Under the pieces are notes generated by a model. It ran no database searches. It had not been told where the DNA came from and was given only the letters and a program-made list of their open reading frames with translations. The translations under genes were made by a program, and so were the position numbers. DNA of 64,000 bases from JBEEFP01 sp041166085 (lineage in GTDB: Bacteria > Actinomycetota > Acidimicrobiia > Acidimicrobiales > JAFATL01), in contig JBEEFP010000058.1 in the NCBI GenBank assembly GCA_041166085.1, forward strand, positions 1-64,000. Direction: 5' to 3'. Below, piece after piece: positions 25,874 through 34,817 of this stretch; the first letter of the stretch is position 1, and each line of letters opens with the position of its first letter.

Positions 25874-26991
25874 CGACCGCGGCAGTGGCCGGCCGCGTCC
25901 TCGACCACATCGAGGAGCTGCTGCCGAAGCTGGCCGTCGCGTACAAGGAGGTGCCCGAGTACGCCGAGCTGCCGGCCGGCGTCATGGAGCACGAGGTGCT
26001 GCCGACGTCGCGGGCCATCGTCGAGGCCTTCCTCGAGGCGATCATCGCCGGCGACGAACCGGACCCCCGGCGCCTGGCCGCCATCCCCGCCATGGGCAGG
26101 CGCCGTCTCGAGCTGGGCGTGCCACTCGAACCGGTGCTGCACGTGTACCGGATCGCCAGCCGCGTCATGTGGGACGAGATCGTGAGCGCCACCCGTCCCG
26201 GCGACGAGGCCGCCCTCGCCGAGCTGGGCGGGCTGTGGATGGAGTACATGGACGTGGCCGCGTCCATCATGGCCGCGGCCTACCTCGACGCGTCACACCA
26301 GTCGCTGCGGGCCGTGGACGCGCGGCGGCGGGCTCTTATCGACGCGTTGCTGAGCGCCGAGGGTCCGGCCGAAGTGGCGTCCGTGTCAATCCGGTTTTCG
26401 ACCGCGCTGGCCACGTCGTACGTCCCGGTGCTCGTGGAGGGCGATCACGCGTCGGCGCGCATCGACGTGGTGCTCGACGCCGCGCCCGACGGCACCATCG
26501 CGGGTGAACGCACCGGCTCCCTGCTGCTGCTCGTTCCGACTGCGCTCCCCGACGTCAACCCATTGCTGCGCGCCGCCGGCCCGTCGGCCCTCCTGGCCTG
26601 GTCGGCCGCCGCCACCCCGGGGCCCGCACTGCTGGCGGAGGTGGGCACGGCCGAGACGTTGCTGATGGCGGCCCGTACTGCCGGCATCACCAGCGGCGCC
26701 TATGGCCCCGACGACCTCCTCGTCGAACAGCTCCTCGCCGGGAACCAGCGGGTGGCCGCGTCGCTGTCCCGCCGCGTGCGCGAGGCGCTGGCCGGACGCG
26801 ACCACGACGGCCTCATCACCTCGACGTTGCGCACGTTCCTCGCCACCGGCTCGGTGCCCGACACCGCCCGCGCCGAGGTGGTGCACCCGAACACCGTCCT
26901 CTACCGGCTCAAGCGCGTGCGCGAGCTCACGGGCCTCGACCCGAGAATTCCCGGCGAAGCGGCGCTGCTCGTGCTGGGATTCAGGTTGTGA
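25870..26991 (+). CDS. PucR-type helix-turn-helix regulator
   Basis: A 373-residue protein. The N-terminal ~170 residues are helical and resemble the RsbRD-like sensor domain common in actinobacterial PucR proteins. The C-terminal ~60 residues (LRTFLATGSVPDTARAEVVH, then NTVLYRLKRVRELTG) are the PucR HTH. Such proteins regulate purine, proline or other catabolic genes. Translational coupling to livF suggests it responds to, or regulates, the imported substrate. Confidence 0.85.
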   Translation: MTTAAVAGRVLDHIEELLPKLAVAYKEVPEYAELPAGVMEHEVLPTSRAIVEAFLEAIIAGDEPDPRRLAAIPAMGRRRLELGVPLEPVLHVYRIASRVMWDEIVSATRPGDEAALAELGGLWMEYMDVAASIMAAAYLDASHQSLRAVDARRRALIDALLSAEGPAEVASVSIRFSTALATSYVPVLVEGDHASARIDVVLDAAPDGTIAGERTGSLLLLVPTALPDVNPLLRAAGPSALLAWSAAATPGPALLAEVGTAETLLMAARTAGITSGAYGPDDLLVEQLLAGNQRVAASLSRRVREALAGRDHDGLITSTLRTFLATGSVPDTARAEVVHPNTVLYRLKRVRELTGLDPRIPGEAALLVLGFRL

Positions 26992-27533
26992 GCACTCCCA
27001 CCCTCGCCGACTTCGAGGCCGGCCTCGACCACCTCCGCGCCGCCCCGCAGGACACCGGCACCCTCGAGCTCATCGTGGCCAGGCCCGAGAACTTCGAGCG
27101 GGCGGTGCTCGACGAGGCCGAGCTCGACCTGAAGGTCGGTCTGGTCGGCGACAACTGGGCCACCCGCGGCTGCCGCATGGTGGAGGACGGCTCCTCGGAC
27201 CCGTTGCGTCAGATCACGCTCATGGGTGCACGGGCCGCCGCCCTGCTCTGTGGCCACGAATGGGCCCTCGCCGGCGATCAGCTCTTCGTCGACATCGACC
27301 TCAGCCACGACAACCTGCCCGCTGGCAGTCGCCTGACCATCGGCACGGCCGTCGTCGAGATCACCGAACCGACCCACACGGGGTGCCAGAAGTTCAGCAC
27401 CCGCTTCGGCGTCGACGCCCTCCGCATGGTGGGCACGCCCGACGGCAAGGCGCTCCGCCTGCGCGGCGTCAACGCGCGCGTCGTCGTGCCCGGCACCGTC
27501 CGCCGCGGCGACGCCGTCACCAAGACGACGTAG
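26988..27533 (+). CDS. MOSC domain protein
   Basis: A 181-residue protein from a GTG overlapping the previous stop (GTGA). Residues ~45-175 form a MOSC-like beta barrel (DNLPAGSRLTIG, then ITEPTHTGCQKF). The Cys in HTGCQKF could act in sulfur or molybdenum-cofactor chemistry, as in MOSC proteins generally; no specific substrate is evident. It ends the rightward run that starts at the Liv operon and is convergent with the polysaccharide deacetylase 22 bases away. Confidence 0.85.
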   Translation: MSTPTLADFEAGLDHLRAAPQDTGTLELIVARPENFERAVLDEAELDLKVGLVGDNWATRGCRMVEDGSSDPLRQITLMGARAAALLCGHEWALAGDQLFVDIDLSHDNLPAGSRLTIGTAVVEITEPTHTGCQKFSTRFGVDALRMVGTPDGKALRLRGVNARVVVPGTVRRGDAVTKTT

Positions 27534-27555
27534 CGTTCGCGGCGGCGTCCGGGCG

Positions 27556-28917
27556 TCAGTGACTGCAGGGCTTGCCGTGGGGCTGGCCGCCGCAGTTGGT
27601 GGGCGGTGACGTGGTCGGCGGAACCGTCACCGGCGGCTTGGTCGTGGGCGTGGTGTTGGGTGGCTTCGTCGCCGCCGGGGGCGGTGACGCCGGACGCGGG
27701 GTGCTCGACGGTGAGCGGGTGGGCGGCGTCCACGTGGATGCGAAGCCCGAAGCCGGGGGCGTGGTCGTCGGCGTCGCAGGCAGCCGACTCGCTCGAGTGA
27801 CGCGGGCGGGGGGCGCGGACGAGATCGACTGCACGCTCGTCGCCGGAACGGGAGCCGGAGCGGGAGCCGGAGGCGCCGGCGCGACAATCGGAACGAGCGG
27901 TTCCGGAGGGACTGGGACTGCGTCCGGTGGGGTCGAGGGCGCGGACAGCGCGGCGCGGCCGATGTGAGCCAGCAACGTCAATGCGGGCCAGTCGCCGACC
28001 TCCAGCCGACGCAGGCCGGCACGGGGCTGGCCGGCCGTGACGAGGGGGACAGTCTGCTGATCCTGCTGGTGGAAGGCGACCGCGTACTGGCGAGTGACCT
28101 CTTCGCCGAGCACCCGTCGGACGTCGGCGGCGTTGGTGCGGTCACCACCGAACGCCCCGAAGGGGTAGGCGAATGCGACCGGACGCCGGCCTGTGTGCGC
28201 GCTGATCGCCGCGCTCGCACGCGCCAGGTCAGCGCGGACGCGGGCGCGGTAGGAGCTGATGCTCTCGCCCCGTGTCAACGACGTCAGCGCGGGCAGCGAT
28301 CGCCCGTCCGGCACTGGCTGCTCGTGGTGCGAGTCGGCGGTATGGGACTCGAGATCCCACCGACCCGACCGGCTGGCTGCCTCCAGCCTGCTCCACGGCG
28401 CGTAGTACACGCCTGGGTTGGAGGCCTTCGACGTGATCACGAACATCGTCGCTCGCATGCCGGCCTGCTTCAGGAGTGGGTCCGCGAAGCGCACCGCGTC
28501 ATACCGCCCGTCGTCGAAACTGATCATCACCGCATTGGGCGGAAGGGGTCGACCCGACGTGAACGCTGTCGCCACCTCGCGCGCGGTGACCGTGTGCATG
28601 CCCGCCGCTCGCAACACGGCCAGGTGCTCCGCGAAGCGTCCAGCCGACAGCACGAACCGGTCGTCGCCGTCAGAACCGGATCCGATGCCGTGATACACGA
28701 GCGCCATGACCGCGCCCCGATAGCGGGGCGCCATGGCTCGGGCCGCCGCGAGCTCCGACGCGGACAGGTCGGGCAGCTTCGGCGGGTTGATGGCGACGGT
28801 CACCCGCTCCAGCAGCAACTTCCCCTCTGCCGTGAACGAGGCGTACGCGACGAACGGGCCGAGCGACAGCGGGAGAGCCAGGAGTCCGACGAGCACCTGG
28901 CGCAACGAGCGCCTCAT
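27556..28917 (-). CDS. Exported polysaccharide deacetylase (NodB/IcaB-like) with Pro/Thr-rich tail
   Basis: A 453-residue protein with an N-terminal signal/anchor. The NodB fold spans residues ~65-300: VMISFDDGRYDAV carries the catalytic and metal-binding Asp pair, and LESHTADSHHE supplies the zinc His residues. The closest architecture is the IcaB/PgaB group that partly de-N-acetylates exopolysaccharide. The last ~130 residues are a low-complexity Pro/Thr/Ser tail, likely spanning or gripping the wall, ending in a Cys-containing GGQPHGKPCSH. The start overlaps the glycosyltransferase stop (ATGA). Confidence 0.88.
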   Translation of the reverse strand: MRRSLRQVLVGLLALPLSLGPFVAYASFTAEGKLLLERVTVAINPPKLPDLSASELAAARAMAPRYRGAVMALVYHGIGSGSDGDDRFVLSAGRFAEHLAVLRAAGMHTVTAREVATAFTSGRPLPPNAVMISFDDGRYDAVRFADPLLKQAGMRATMFVITSKASNPGVYYAPWSRLEAASRSGRWDLESHTADSHHEQPVPDGRSLPALTSLTRGESISSYRARVRADLARASAAISAHTGRRPVAFAYPFGAFGGDRTNAADVRRVLGEEVTRQYAVAFHQQDQQTVPLVTAGQPRAGLRRLEVGDWPALTLLAHIGRAALSAPSTPPDAVPVPPEPLVPIVAPAPPAPAPAPVPATSVQSISSAPPARVTRASRLPATPTTTPPASGFASTWTPPTRSPSSTPRPASPPPAATKPPNTTPTTKPPVTVPPTTSPPTNCGGQPHGKPCSH

Positions 28918-30311
28918 GCCGACACCACCAGCTCAGGCAGCTCGGCCAGATCGTGCAGCGCGGCGGCCGCGGCCGCGCCGAAGCGGTCGGGCACGGGCGG
29001 CGGCAGCGCAGTGAGCAACGCCTGATCGATCACCGCGTGGTCGACGGTGGACGCCCGCGTTCCCCAGCGCGTGTCGCGCATGGTGAAGATGCCCCAATAG
29101 GTCTGGAACACGAGCACCGTCATGTAGAGGGCCACGAAGGTCATGCCGTGGTACCAGAGACCGTCCTGGCGACGGAACGCGTAATAGAGCGAGTACAGCA
29201 ACGCCATCGAGTACGTGCCGATCAGGTAGAACCACAACCCCCCCGAGCCGCCACCGGTGAGGCGGCCGAGCACAGCGTGGAGGACGACAAACGGCGACAG
29301 GAACGGAAATGCGATCGACGCGTACGTGAAGAGCGCAGCCAAGGGGTTCTTGCGCCAGAACATGCGCACGACGAAGAGCGACTCCCGGAGCCACGACTTC
29401 TTCCAGCGCAGCTGCTGCCGAAGGAAGACCCGCAGCGTGGTCGGCGCCATGGTGGCGGCGCGTGCCGAGGACTGGTACACGACGCGGCTGCGGCTGAGGA
29501 TCATGTTGGTGAGCGCGCGGTCGTCGCCGAAGGTCGCGGGCCGCCCGAGGAAGCGCTGGAACTCCCATCGCTCCAGCAGGGGGAGCACGGCCGATCGTCG
29601 GTATGCGGCACAGCACCCGGAGGCGCAGGTCACCGTCCCCGACAACAGCGATTCCGTGCCCTTGATGACGCGGAACGCCGAGTAGTACCGCACCTGCTGC
29701 ATCTTGGTGATCCAGTTGACGGAGTGGTTCTTGACCTCGGCGTGGCCGACCACCGCACCGACGCGCTCGTCGGCGAAGGGCTGGGCGATGGCGATGACCG
29801 CGCCACGCTCGAGGTAGGAGTCCGAGTCGACGAAGCACAACACGTCACCCGTCGAGCGGCGGATGCCCTCGGCCATCGCGCCCCGCTTGCCGTAGTTGCG
29901 GCCGAGGTCGACCGCGTAGATCTGCGGCCACCGCGCCTTGGCCTCGAGGATGCGCTCCCACGTTCGATCGGTGGACCCGTCGTTGACGACGATGATCTCG
30001 AGCAGCGGGCGTGGATAGTCGACGGCCAGGCACGACTCGATCGTGCCGATGATCCCGTCCTCTTCGTTGAATGCGGGGACGATCACGCTGACCGTTGGGC
30101 GGAAGCCGCGGTCGGGCACGGGTCGGTAGAAGAAGGCGGCGACGAACCGCCCGAGGACGTAGATGACGACGGCGATCGAGTACCCCGCGAACAGAGGGTC
30201 CCTGCGAAGCGTCGCAAAGGTGAGGTCCTTCGTCAGCCACACGAAGCCCAGCAACCCGATCGCGTAGACCACGATGACGGCCCGGAGGACCGCCGACAGC
30301 ACCCGCTTCAC
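28914..30311 (-). CDS. Processive family 2 glycosyltransferase (HasA/PgaC-like exopolysaccharide synthase)
   Basis: A 465-residue membrane protein from a GTG. Two N-terminal membrane helices precede the GT2 domain: VSVIVPAFNEED, NDGST, FVDSDS (DxD), GDDRALTN and QQLRWKKSW (QxxRW). This D, DxD, D, QxxRW set marks processive synthases such as hyaluronan, chitin and poly-GlcNAc synthases. Several C-terminal membrane helices would form the export pore. GTGA/ATGA overlaps join it to the sugar dehydrogenase and the deacetylase. It probably polymerises an amino-sugar or uronic-acid-containing chain. Confidence 0.9.
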   Translation of the reverse strand: MKRVLSAVLRAVIVVYAIGLLGFVWLTKDLTFATLRRDPLFAGYSIAVVIYVLGRFVAAFFYRPVPDRGFRPTVSVIVPAFNEEDGIIGTIESCLAVDYPRPLLEIIVVNDGSTDRTWERILEAKARWPQIYAVDLGRNYGKRGAMAEGIRRSTGDVLCFVDSDSYLERGAVIAIAQPFADERVGAVVGHAEVKNHSVNWITKMQQVRYYSAFRVIKGTESLLSGTVTCASGCCAAYRRSAVLPLLERWEFQRFLGRPATFGDDRALTNMILSRSRVVYQSSARAATMAPTTLRVFLRQQLRWKKSWLRESLFVVRMFWRKNPLAALFTYASIAFPFLSPFVVLHAVLGRLTGGGSGGLWFYLIGTYSMALLYSLYYAFRRQDGLWYHGMTFVALYMTVLVFQTYWGIFTMRDTRWGTRASTVDHAVIDQALLTALPPPVPDRFGAAAAAALHDLAELPELVVSA

Positions 30312-31684
30312 AGCAGGACGACGTTGTCCATCCGACGATGTCTGGTGACACCGACGGCGTCGAACACGAGCGGCGCATGGTTCAGGACCGCGTCGTAGTC
30401 GATGTCCGCGTGGGCGGTGAGGATGACCACGCAGTCGGCTGCTGCCAGGAGTTCGGTGGTGAAGGGCTGCGACTCCAGGTGCCTGGGCTCCTCGGCCTTG
30501 ACCACGTCGGATGCCCGCCGGCCGGCCACCACAGCAGTGGCGACGAATGGGTCGTGGTACACGCAGTCCGCCCCGCCCGCGACCAGGTGCTGCAGCACGG
30601 TCAGAGCGGGCGACTCGCGAACGTCGTTCACCCCCGCCTTGTAGCTCAACCCGAGAACGACCACGCGCGAACCGCGCAACGCCTTGCCGGCGCCGTTCAG
30701 GGCCTCGGCCACCCTGCCGGCGACGTAAGTGGGCATGCGGTTGTTCACGGACCGGGCGTGCTCGATGAACCCGATGCCGAAGCCGAGCCGCTGCTCGACC
30801 TTCCACGACAGATAGCTGGGGTCGACAGCGATGCAATGGCCACCAACACCTGGGCCGGGCCAGAAGGGCAGGTAGCCGAAGGGCTTGGTGGCGGCCGCGT
30901 CGAGCGCCTCCCAGATGTCGACGCCTACCGCGGGCGCGATCGTGGCCAGCTCGTTGACGAGGGCGATGTTCACCTGCCGGAAGATGTTCTCGATGAGCTT
31001 GGCCGCTTCGGCCTGGCGCGGGGACGACGTGGTGACCACCCGGTCGACGAGCGTCTCGTAGAAGGCGACAGCGGCGGCGGTGTCGTCGGCACCGATCCCG
31101 GCGACCAACTTGGGCGTGTGCCGCAACGTGCGTCCCGTACCCGGATCGATGCGCTCGGGCGAGTACGCGAGGAAGAAGTCATCGCCCGCAGTCAGGCCAC
31201 TCCCGACTTCCAGGATCGGACGGGCGAGCTCTTCGGTGGTACCGGGATACGTCGTCGACTCGAGCACCACCAACTGCCCAGGTCGCAGGACACTCGCGAC
31301 GTCGGCCATGGCCTGCTCCACCAAGCTCAGGTCGGGCGCGCCGTCGCGCAGCGGTGTCGGGACGGCGACCACGATCACGTCAGCCGCCACGAGCACCCGG
31401 TGATCGGTGCTGAATTGACTCCGCTCGATCCACGCCAGGTCGTCCTGGGACACGTCGACGACCGGCGAGCACCCTGCCTTCAGGGTGGCGACCTTCGACC
31501 GGTCGGCGTCGACACCGATGACCGCAAAGCCCTCCGCGCCCGCCGCGACCAGCAACGGGAGCCCGACGTAGCCGAGCCCGACAACGGCGACGGCGGCGCG
31601 GCGCTCCCGCAGCTGGCGCCTGAGGTCTTCCAGGCGCGCGGGCAGAACGTGCTCGATGGCGATGGTCAAGGGGGCAGCCTCCAT
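30308..31684 (-). CDS. UDP-N-acetyl-hexosamine 6-dehydrogenase-like nucleotide-sugar dehydrogenase
   Basis: A 458-residue protein from ATG 31684 (an in-frame ATG at 31738 adds 18 residues without an SD). VVGLGYVGLPL is the NAD-binding loop. PGPGVGGHCIAVDPSYLSWK carries the catalytic Cys in the form seen in UDP-GlcNAc/ManNAc dehydrogenases (WbpA/TviB/WecC), not the GGxCLPKD form of UDP-glucose dehydrogenases. The C-terminal UDP-binding domain is complete. It would supply a HexNAc-uronate to the downstream synthase. It is the first gene of the three-gene operon. Confidence 0.9.
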   Translation of the reverse strand: MEAAPLTIAIEHVLPARLEDLRRQLRERRAAVAVVGLGYVGLPLLVAAGAEGFAVIGVDADRSKVATLKAGCSPVVDVSQDDLAWIERSQFSTDHRVLVAADVIVVAVPTPLRDGAPDLSLVEQAMADVASVLRPGQLVVLESTTYPGTTEELARPILEVGSGLTAGDDFFLAYSPERIDPGTGRTLRHTPKLVAGIGADDTAAAVAFYETLVDRVVTTSSPRQAEAAKLIENIFRQVNIALVNELATIAPAVGVDIWEALDAAATKPFGYLPFWPGPGVGGHCIAVDPSYLSWKVEQRLGFGIGFIEHARSVNNRMPTYVAGRVAEALNGAGKALRGSRVVVLGLSYKAGVNDVRESPALTVLQHLVAGGADCVYHDPFVATAVVAGRRASDVVKAEEPRHLESQPFTTELLAAADCVVILTAHADIDYDAVLNHAPLVFDAVGVTRHRRMDNVVLL

Positions 31685-31796
31685 CAACGGAACAGGAAGA
31701 TCCCCTGCTCCTCGGCCGACCGGCGGTCGGGCCTGCATAGGCCGTCCGGGTCATTCCAGTGTCACTGGCCCGTGCGCGTGACGAGAACGTGGTCAC

Positions 31797-31848
31797 TCGA
31801 ACCGGGCGGTAGAACCCCGTCATCGGGGGGTTTTACCGCCCCGTTCGA
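31797..31848. terminator. 22-bp hairpin between two leftward operons
   Basis: Arms 31797-31818 and 31827-31848 pair over 22 bp with two mismatches; the loop is gtcatcgg. It lies 10 bases downstream of the potC stop and upstream of the exopolysaccharide operon, separating the two transcripts. Confidence 0.75.
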
Positions 31849-31858
31849 GAAACCCTCC

Positions 31859-32704
31859 TCACGCGCCGGTGATCGTGGCCGTGATCTCCTCGGCCGAGTC
31901 GCCGCCCCGCCGCAGCACGAAACCCGTCACGGCCAGGGCGACGAGGGTGACGCACAGCATGACGGTGGAGATGGCGGCCAGCTCGGTCTTGAGCCCCGTT
32001 CGCAGCGAGGAGAACACGTAGACCGGAAGGGTGAACGATCCGGCGGTGGTGACGAACGACGAGATGATCACGTCGTCGAGGCTGAACGTGAACGAGAGCA
32101 GGAAGCCGGCCAGCACCGCCGGCAGCATGAGCGGCAACGTGATCTGCCGGAACACCCGCAAGGGCGGCGCCCCGAGATCGGCGGCCGCCTCCTCCAGCGA
32201 CTCGTCGAGACCCGAGAGCCGGGCCCGCACGATGAGCGTCACCACCGCCGAGTTGAAGATCGAGTGCCCGACCACCAGTCGCACGAGGTTGTTGTCGACG
32301 TTGATGCGCACGAACCAGATGAGGTAGGCGATGCCGTCGACGATCTCGGGCGTCACCAGGATCAGGAACACGAGCGCCATGAACGGCTTGACCCAGCCGC
32401 CGCCCCGCCGGGCCAGGGCGATGCCCGCCAATGAGCCCAGCACCGTGGCCACGACGGACGTGAGGGCGGCGGCACGAAGGGAGACGCCGATGGCGGCCCG
32501 GATGTTCTCGTTGTGGAGCGCGGTCGAGAACCACTGCGAGCTGAAGCCCTTCCACGGCACCAGCCGCCGTCCCTCGTTGAACGAGTAGATGACGACGAAG
32601 AGGATGGGCAGGTACAGGAAGACGTAGACGACGACGGCCCAACCCCGTAGCAGCATGGTGGTGCGGTCGACCCGCCGCCGCGTCGAGCGCACCAAGGCGC
32701 TCAC
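31859..32704 (-). CDS. potC: Spermidine/putrescine ABC transporter permease (PotC-like)
   Basis: A 281-residue protein with six membrane segments. It starts at a GTG overlapping the potB stop (GTGA). The EAA-type cytoplasmic loop is SLEEAAADLGAPPLRVFRQI, with LPLMLPAVLAG after it, as in PotC. PILFVVIYSFNEGRRLVPWKG is the characteristic first segment. It is the last gene of the amidohydrolase-potA-potD-potB-potC operon and is followed by a strong hairpin. Confidence 0.92.
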   Translation of the reverse strand: MSALVRSTRRRVDRTTMLLRGWAVVVYVFLYLPILFVVIYSFNEGRRLVPWKGFSSQWFSTALHNENIRAAIGVSLRAAALTSVVATVLGSLAGIALARRGGGWVKPFMALVFLILVTPEIVDGIAYLIWFVRINVDNNLVRLVVGHSIFNSAVVTLIVRARLSGLDESLEEAAADLGAPPLRVFRQITLPLMLPAVLAGFLLSFTFSLDDVIISSFVTTAGSFTLPVYVFSSLRTGLKTELAAISTVMLCVTLVALAVTGFVLRRGGDSAEEITATITGA

Positions 32705-33636
32705 GCCGTCACCACGTCCACCGCGCGGCGTCGTCGCAGCACGTAGGTAGCGGCCGCCGCCACGATCGCGAACACCGCGATGATGGCGAGGGTCAGACCG
32801 ACGAGCACCACGGCCATCGCCGATCCGAGGGCCCAGTTCTGGGCCTCGAGGAACTGACTCACGACCAGGTTCCCGGCCATGAGGCCCTTGGCCCCACCCA
32901 GCAACGATGGCGTGACGTACTCGCCCATGAGCGGGATGAACACGAGCAGCAGACCGGCAGCGAGGCCCGGGGCCGCCAGCGGCAGCGTCACGCCCAGGAA
33001 GGTGCGCACCCGGCCCGCCCCGAGATCCTTGCTGGCCTCCCGCAGCGCGGGGTCGAGGCGGTCGAGGGCCACGAACACCGGAAAGATCATCAGGGGCAGG
33101 TAGTTGTAGACGACACCGATCTGCACCGCCTCGCGCGTGTCGAGGATCTGCAGGGGGTTGTGGAGCAGGCCGGTGCTCTGCAGGAAGTTCGAGAAGAAGC
33201 CATTGGCCGACAGGATGATCCGCCACGCGAACGTGCGCAGCAGGAAGCTCGTCCAGAACGGCACGATGACGAGGCCCAGCATCAGACCCCGCCAGCGCGG
33301 AGTCACTCGCGTGGCGAGGAAGTACGCCAGCGGGAACCCGATGAGCAGACACAGCGTCGTGCCGATCACCGACACCTTCACCGAGGCCCAGAACGTCGAC
33401 ACGAACGTGGCGCTGAACGTCCGGCCGTAGTTGGAGGTGGACAGGCGATCGAGCCCGATCGAGCTGCTCGACGTCCCGAGGGCCGGCTTGTACCCGAAGG
33501 AGTACACGACGATGAAGGCCAGCGGGACGACGAAGAACAGCAGGTACCAGGCCCACGACGGTGCCGCGAGGGCGAAGCGGGGAAGCCGCACCCGCCGGCG
33601 CCGCGGCGCCGTGACCGGAGCCGCCCCACTCGCCAT
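32701..33636 (-). CDS. potB: Spermidine/putrescine ABC transporter permease (PotB-like)
   Basis: A 311-residue membrane protein with a basic N-terminal leader. PFWTSFLLRTFAWRIIL and LREASKDLGAGRVRTFLGVT (the EAA loop) are typical of PotB. GEYVTPSLLGGAKGLMAGNL is another hallmark segment. The ATG immediately follows the potD stop, with no intervening base, and its stop overlaps potC. Confidence 0.92.
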   Translation of the reverse strand: MASGAAPVTAPRRRRVRLPRFALAAPSWAWYLLFFVVPLAFIVVYSFGYKPALGTSSSSIGLDRLSTSNYGRTFSATFVSTFWASVKVSVIGTTLCLLIGFPLAYFLATRVTPRWRGLMLGLVIVPFWTSFLLRTFAWRIILSANGFFSNFLQSTGLLHNPLQILDTREAVQIGVVYNYLPLMIFPVFVALDRLDPALREASKDLGAGRVRTFLGVTLPLAAPGLAAGLLLVFIPLMGEYVTPSLLGGAKGLMAGNLVVSQFLEAQNWALGSAMAVVLVGLTLAIIAVFAIVAAAATYVLRRRRAVDVVTA

Positions 33637-34800
33637 CTACTTGCCGGCCGCGGCCTTGACCTTGTTGGCGATCTCGACCGTGCGGTCCTGGGCCGACGTG
33701 ACCTCGCCGTCCACGAGCTGCTTCAGCTGCGTGTCGGTGAAGAAGATGATCTGGCGCTCCTTCACGTCGCCCAGGAACTTGTCCATGCCCTTCACCGCGG
33801 TGTTGTAGCCGTGGTAGTTGAGCTCCCCGGCCGACACCTTGGGATCCAGGATGTTGTTGATCCACGCGTGGGCCGCCTCGGGATGCTGCGACTTGGCGAG
33901 GATCACCCACGTGTCGGTGAACAGCTCGGTCTTGGGATAGCCCAGCAGCCACTTGTAGCGGGCAGGGTCGTCCATCACGGCGACGCGCGCGTCGCCGTTC
34001 CACGCCTGCGAGAGGACGTAGGAGCCCTCGAGCATGGCGGCCGACGGGTAGGAGTCGAATGCCTTGACGTGCGGCGCGACTTCGCTCAGCAGCACCTGCT
34101 CGGCGTGGTCGAGGTCGGCTGGATTGGTCGTGTTCCAGTCGATGTTGTCGCGCCAGAACACCAGCCCGGTGAGCTCGCCGGGCGCGTCGAGGACCGACAC
34201 CTTGCCGCTCACCTCGGGTTGCTTGAGCAGTGCGAAGAAGTCGGCCCACGTCTTGGGGTTCGACTTGATGACGTTGGAGTCGTACACGTACCCCGTCGAA
34301 CCCCAGTCCTTCACCGCGGAGTACTTGTTGCCCGGGTCCCATTTCTGGTCGAGGAAGCGTTCGTCGATGTTCTTGAAGTTGGGGATCTTCGACTTGTCCA
34401 GCGGCATCAGCAGGTTCTTCTGTAGGAAGAGGGGGATGAAGGCACCGGTCGGCGCCACGATGTCGTAGCCCGCACCTCCGGCCAGCTCCAGCTTCGCCAG
34501 CGCCTCCTCGTTGGAGGCGAAGATGTCGAGCTTCACCTTGGCGCCGGTGTCCCGCGTGTACTGCTTGATGGTGTCGGGCGCCTGGTACTCGGCCCAGCTG
34601 AAGATGTTGAGCGCGCTCTCGAGCTGCTTGCCGTCGGCGCCCTTGTGGCTGCTGCTACTGCTGCTGCTTCCGCCACCACCGCCGCACGCGGCCAGCGCCA
34701 ACGCGGCCGCACCGGCGGCGCCCACGCCGAGGAAGTCGCGGCGCCCCATTCGGTGCGCCGCCGCGCTCGACATCAGGATCCTCAGTTCGTCGCGTGCCAC
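33637..34800 (-). CDS. potD: Polyamine ABC transporter substrate-binding lipoprotein (PotD-like)
   Basis: A 387-residue protein from GTG 34800 with SD aagggag. The leader holds a twin-arginine-like RRDFLGVGAAG and a lipobox LAAC, then a Gly/Ser linker; such dual Tat/lipoprotein signals are common in actinobacteria. The mature part is a type II binding fold beginning LNIFSWAEYQAPDTI, very close to PotD/PotF. Polyamine specificity is supported by the neighbouring PotA/B/C and by the divergent polyamine-catabolism-like genes. Confidence 0.92.
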   Translation of the reverse strand: MARDELRILMSSAAAHRMGRRDFLGVGAAGAAALALAACGGGGGSSSSSSSHKGADGKQLESALNIFSWAEYQAPDTIKQYTRDTGAKVKLDIFASNEEALAKLELAGGAGYDIVAPTGAFIPLFLQKNLLMPLDKSKIPNFKNIDERFLDQKWDPGNKYSAVKDWGSTGYVYDSNVIKSNPKTWADFFALLKQPEVSGKVSVLDAPGELTGLVFWRDNIDWNTTNPADLDHAEQVLLSEVAPHVKAFDSYPSAAMLEGSYVLSQAWNGDARVAVMDDPARYKWLLGYPKTELFTDTWVILAKSQHPEAAHAWINNILDPKVSAGELNYHGYNTAVKGMDKFLGDVKERQIIFFTDTQLKQLVDGEVTSAQDRTVEIANKVKAAAGK

Positions 34801-34817
34801 GTGTCCGTCTCCCTTTT

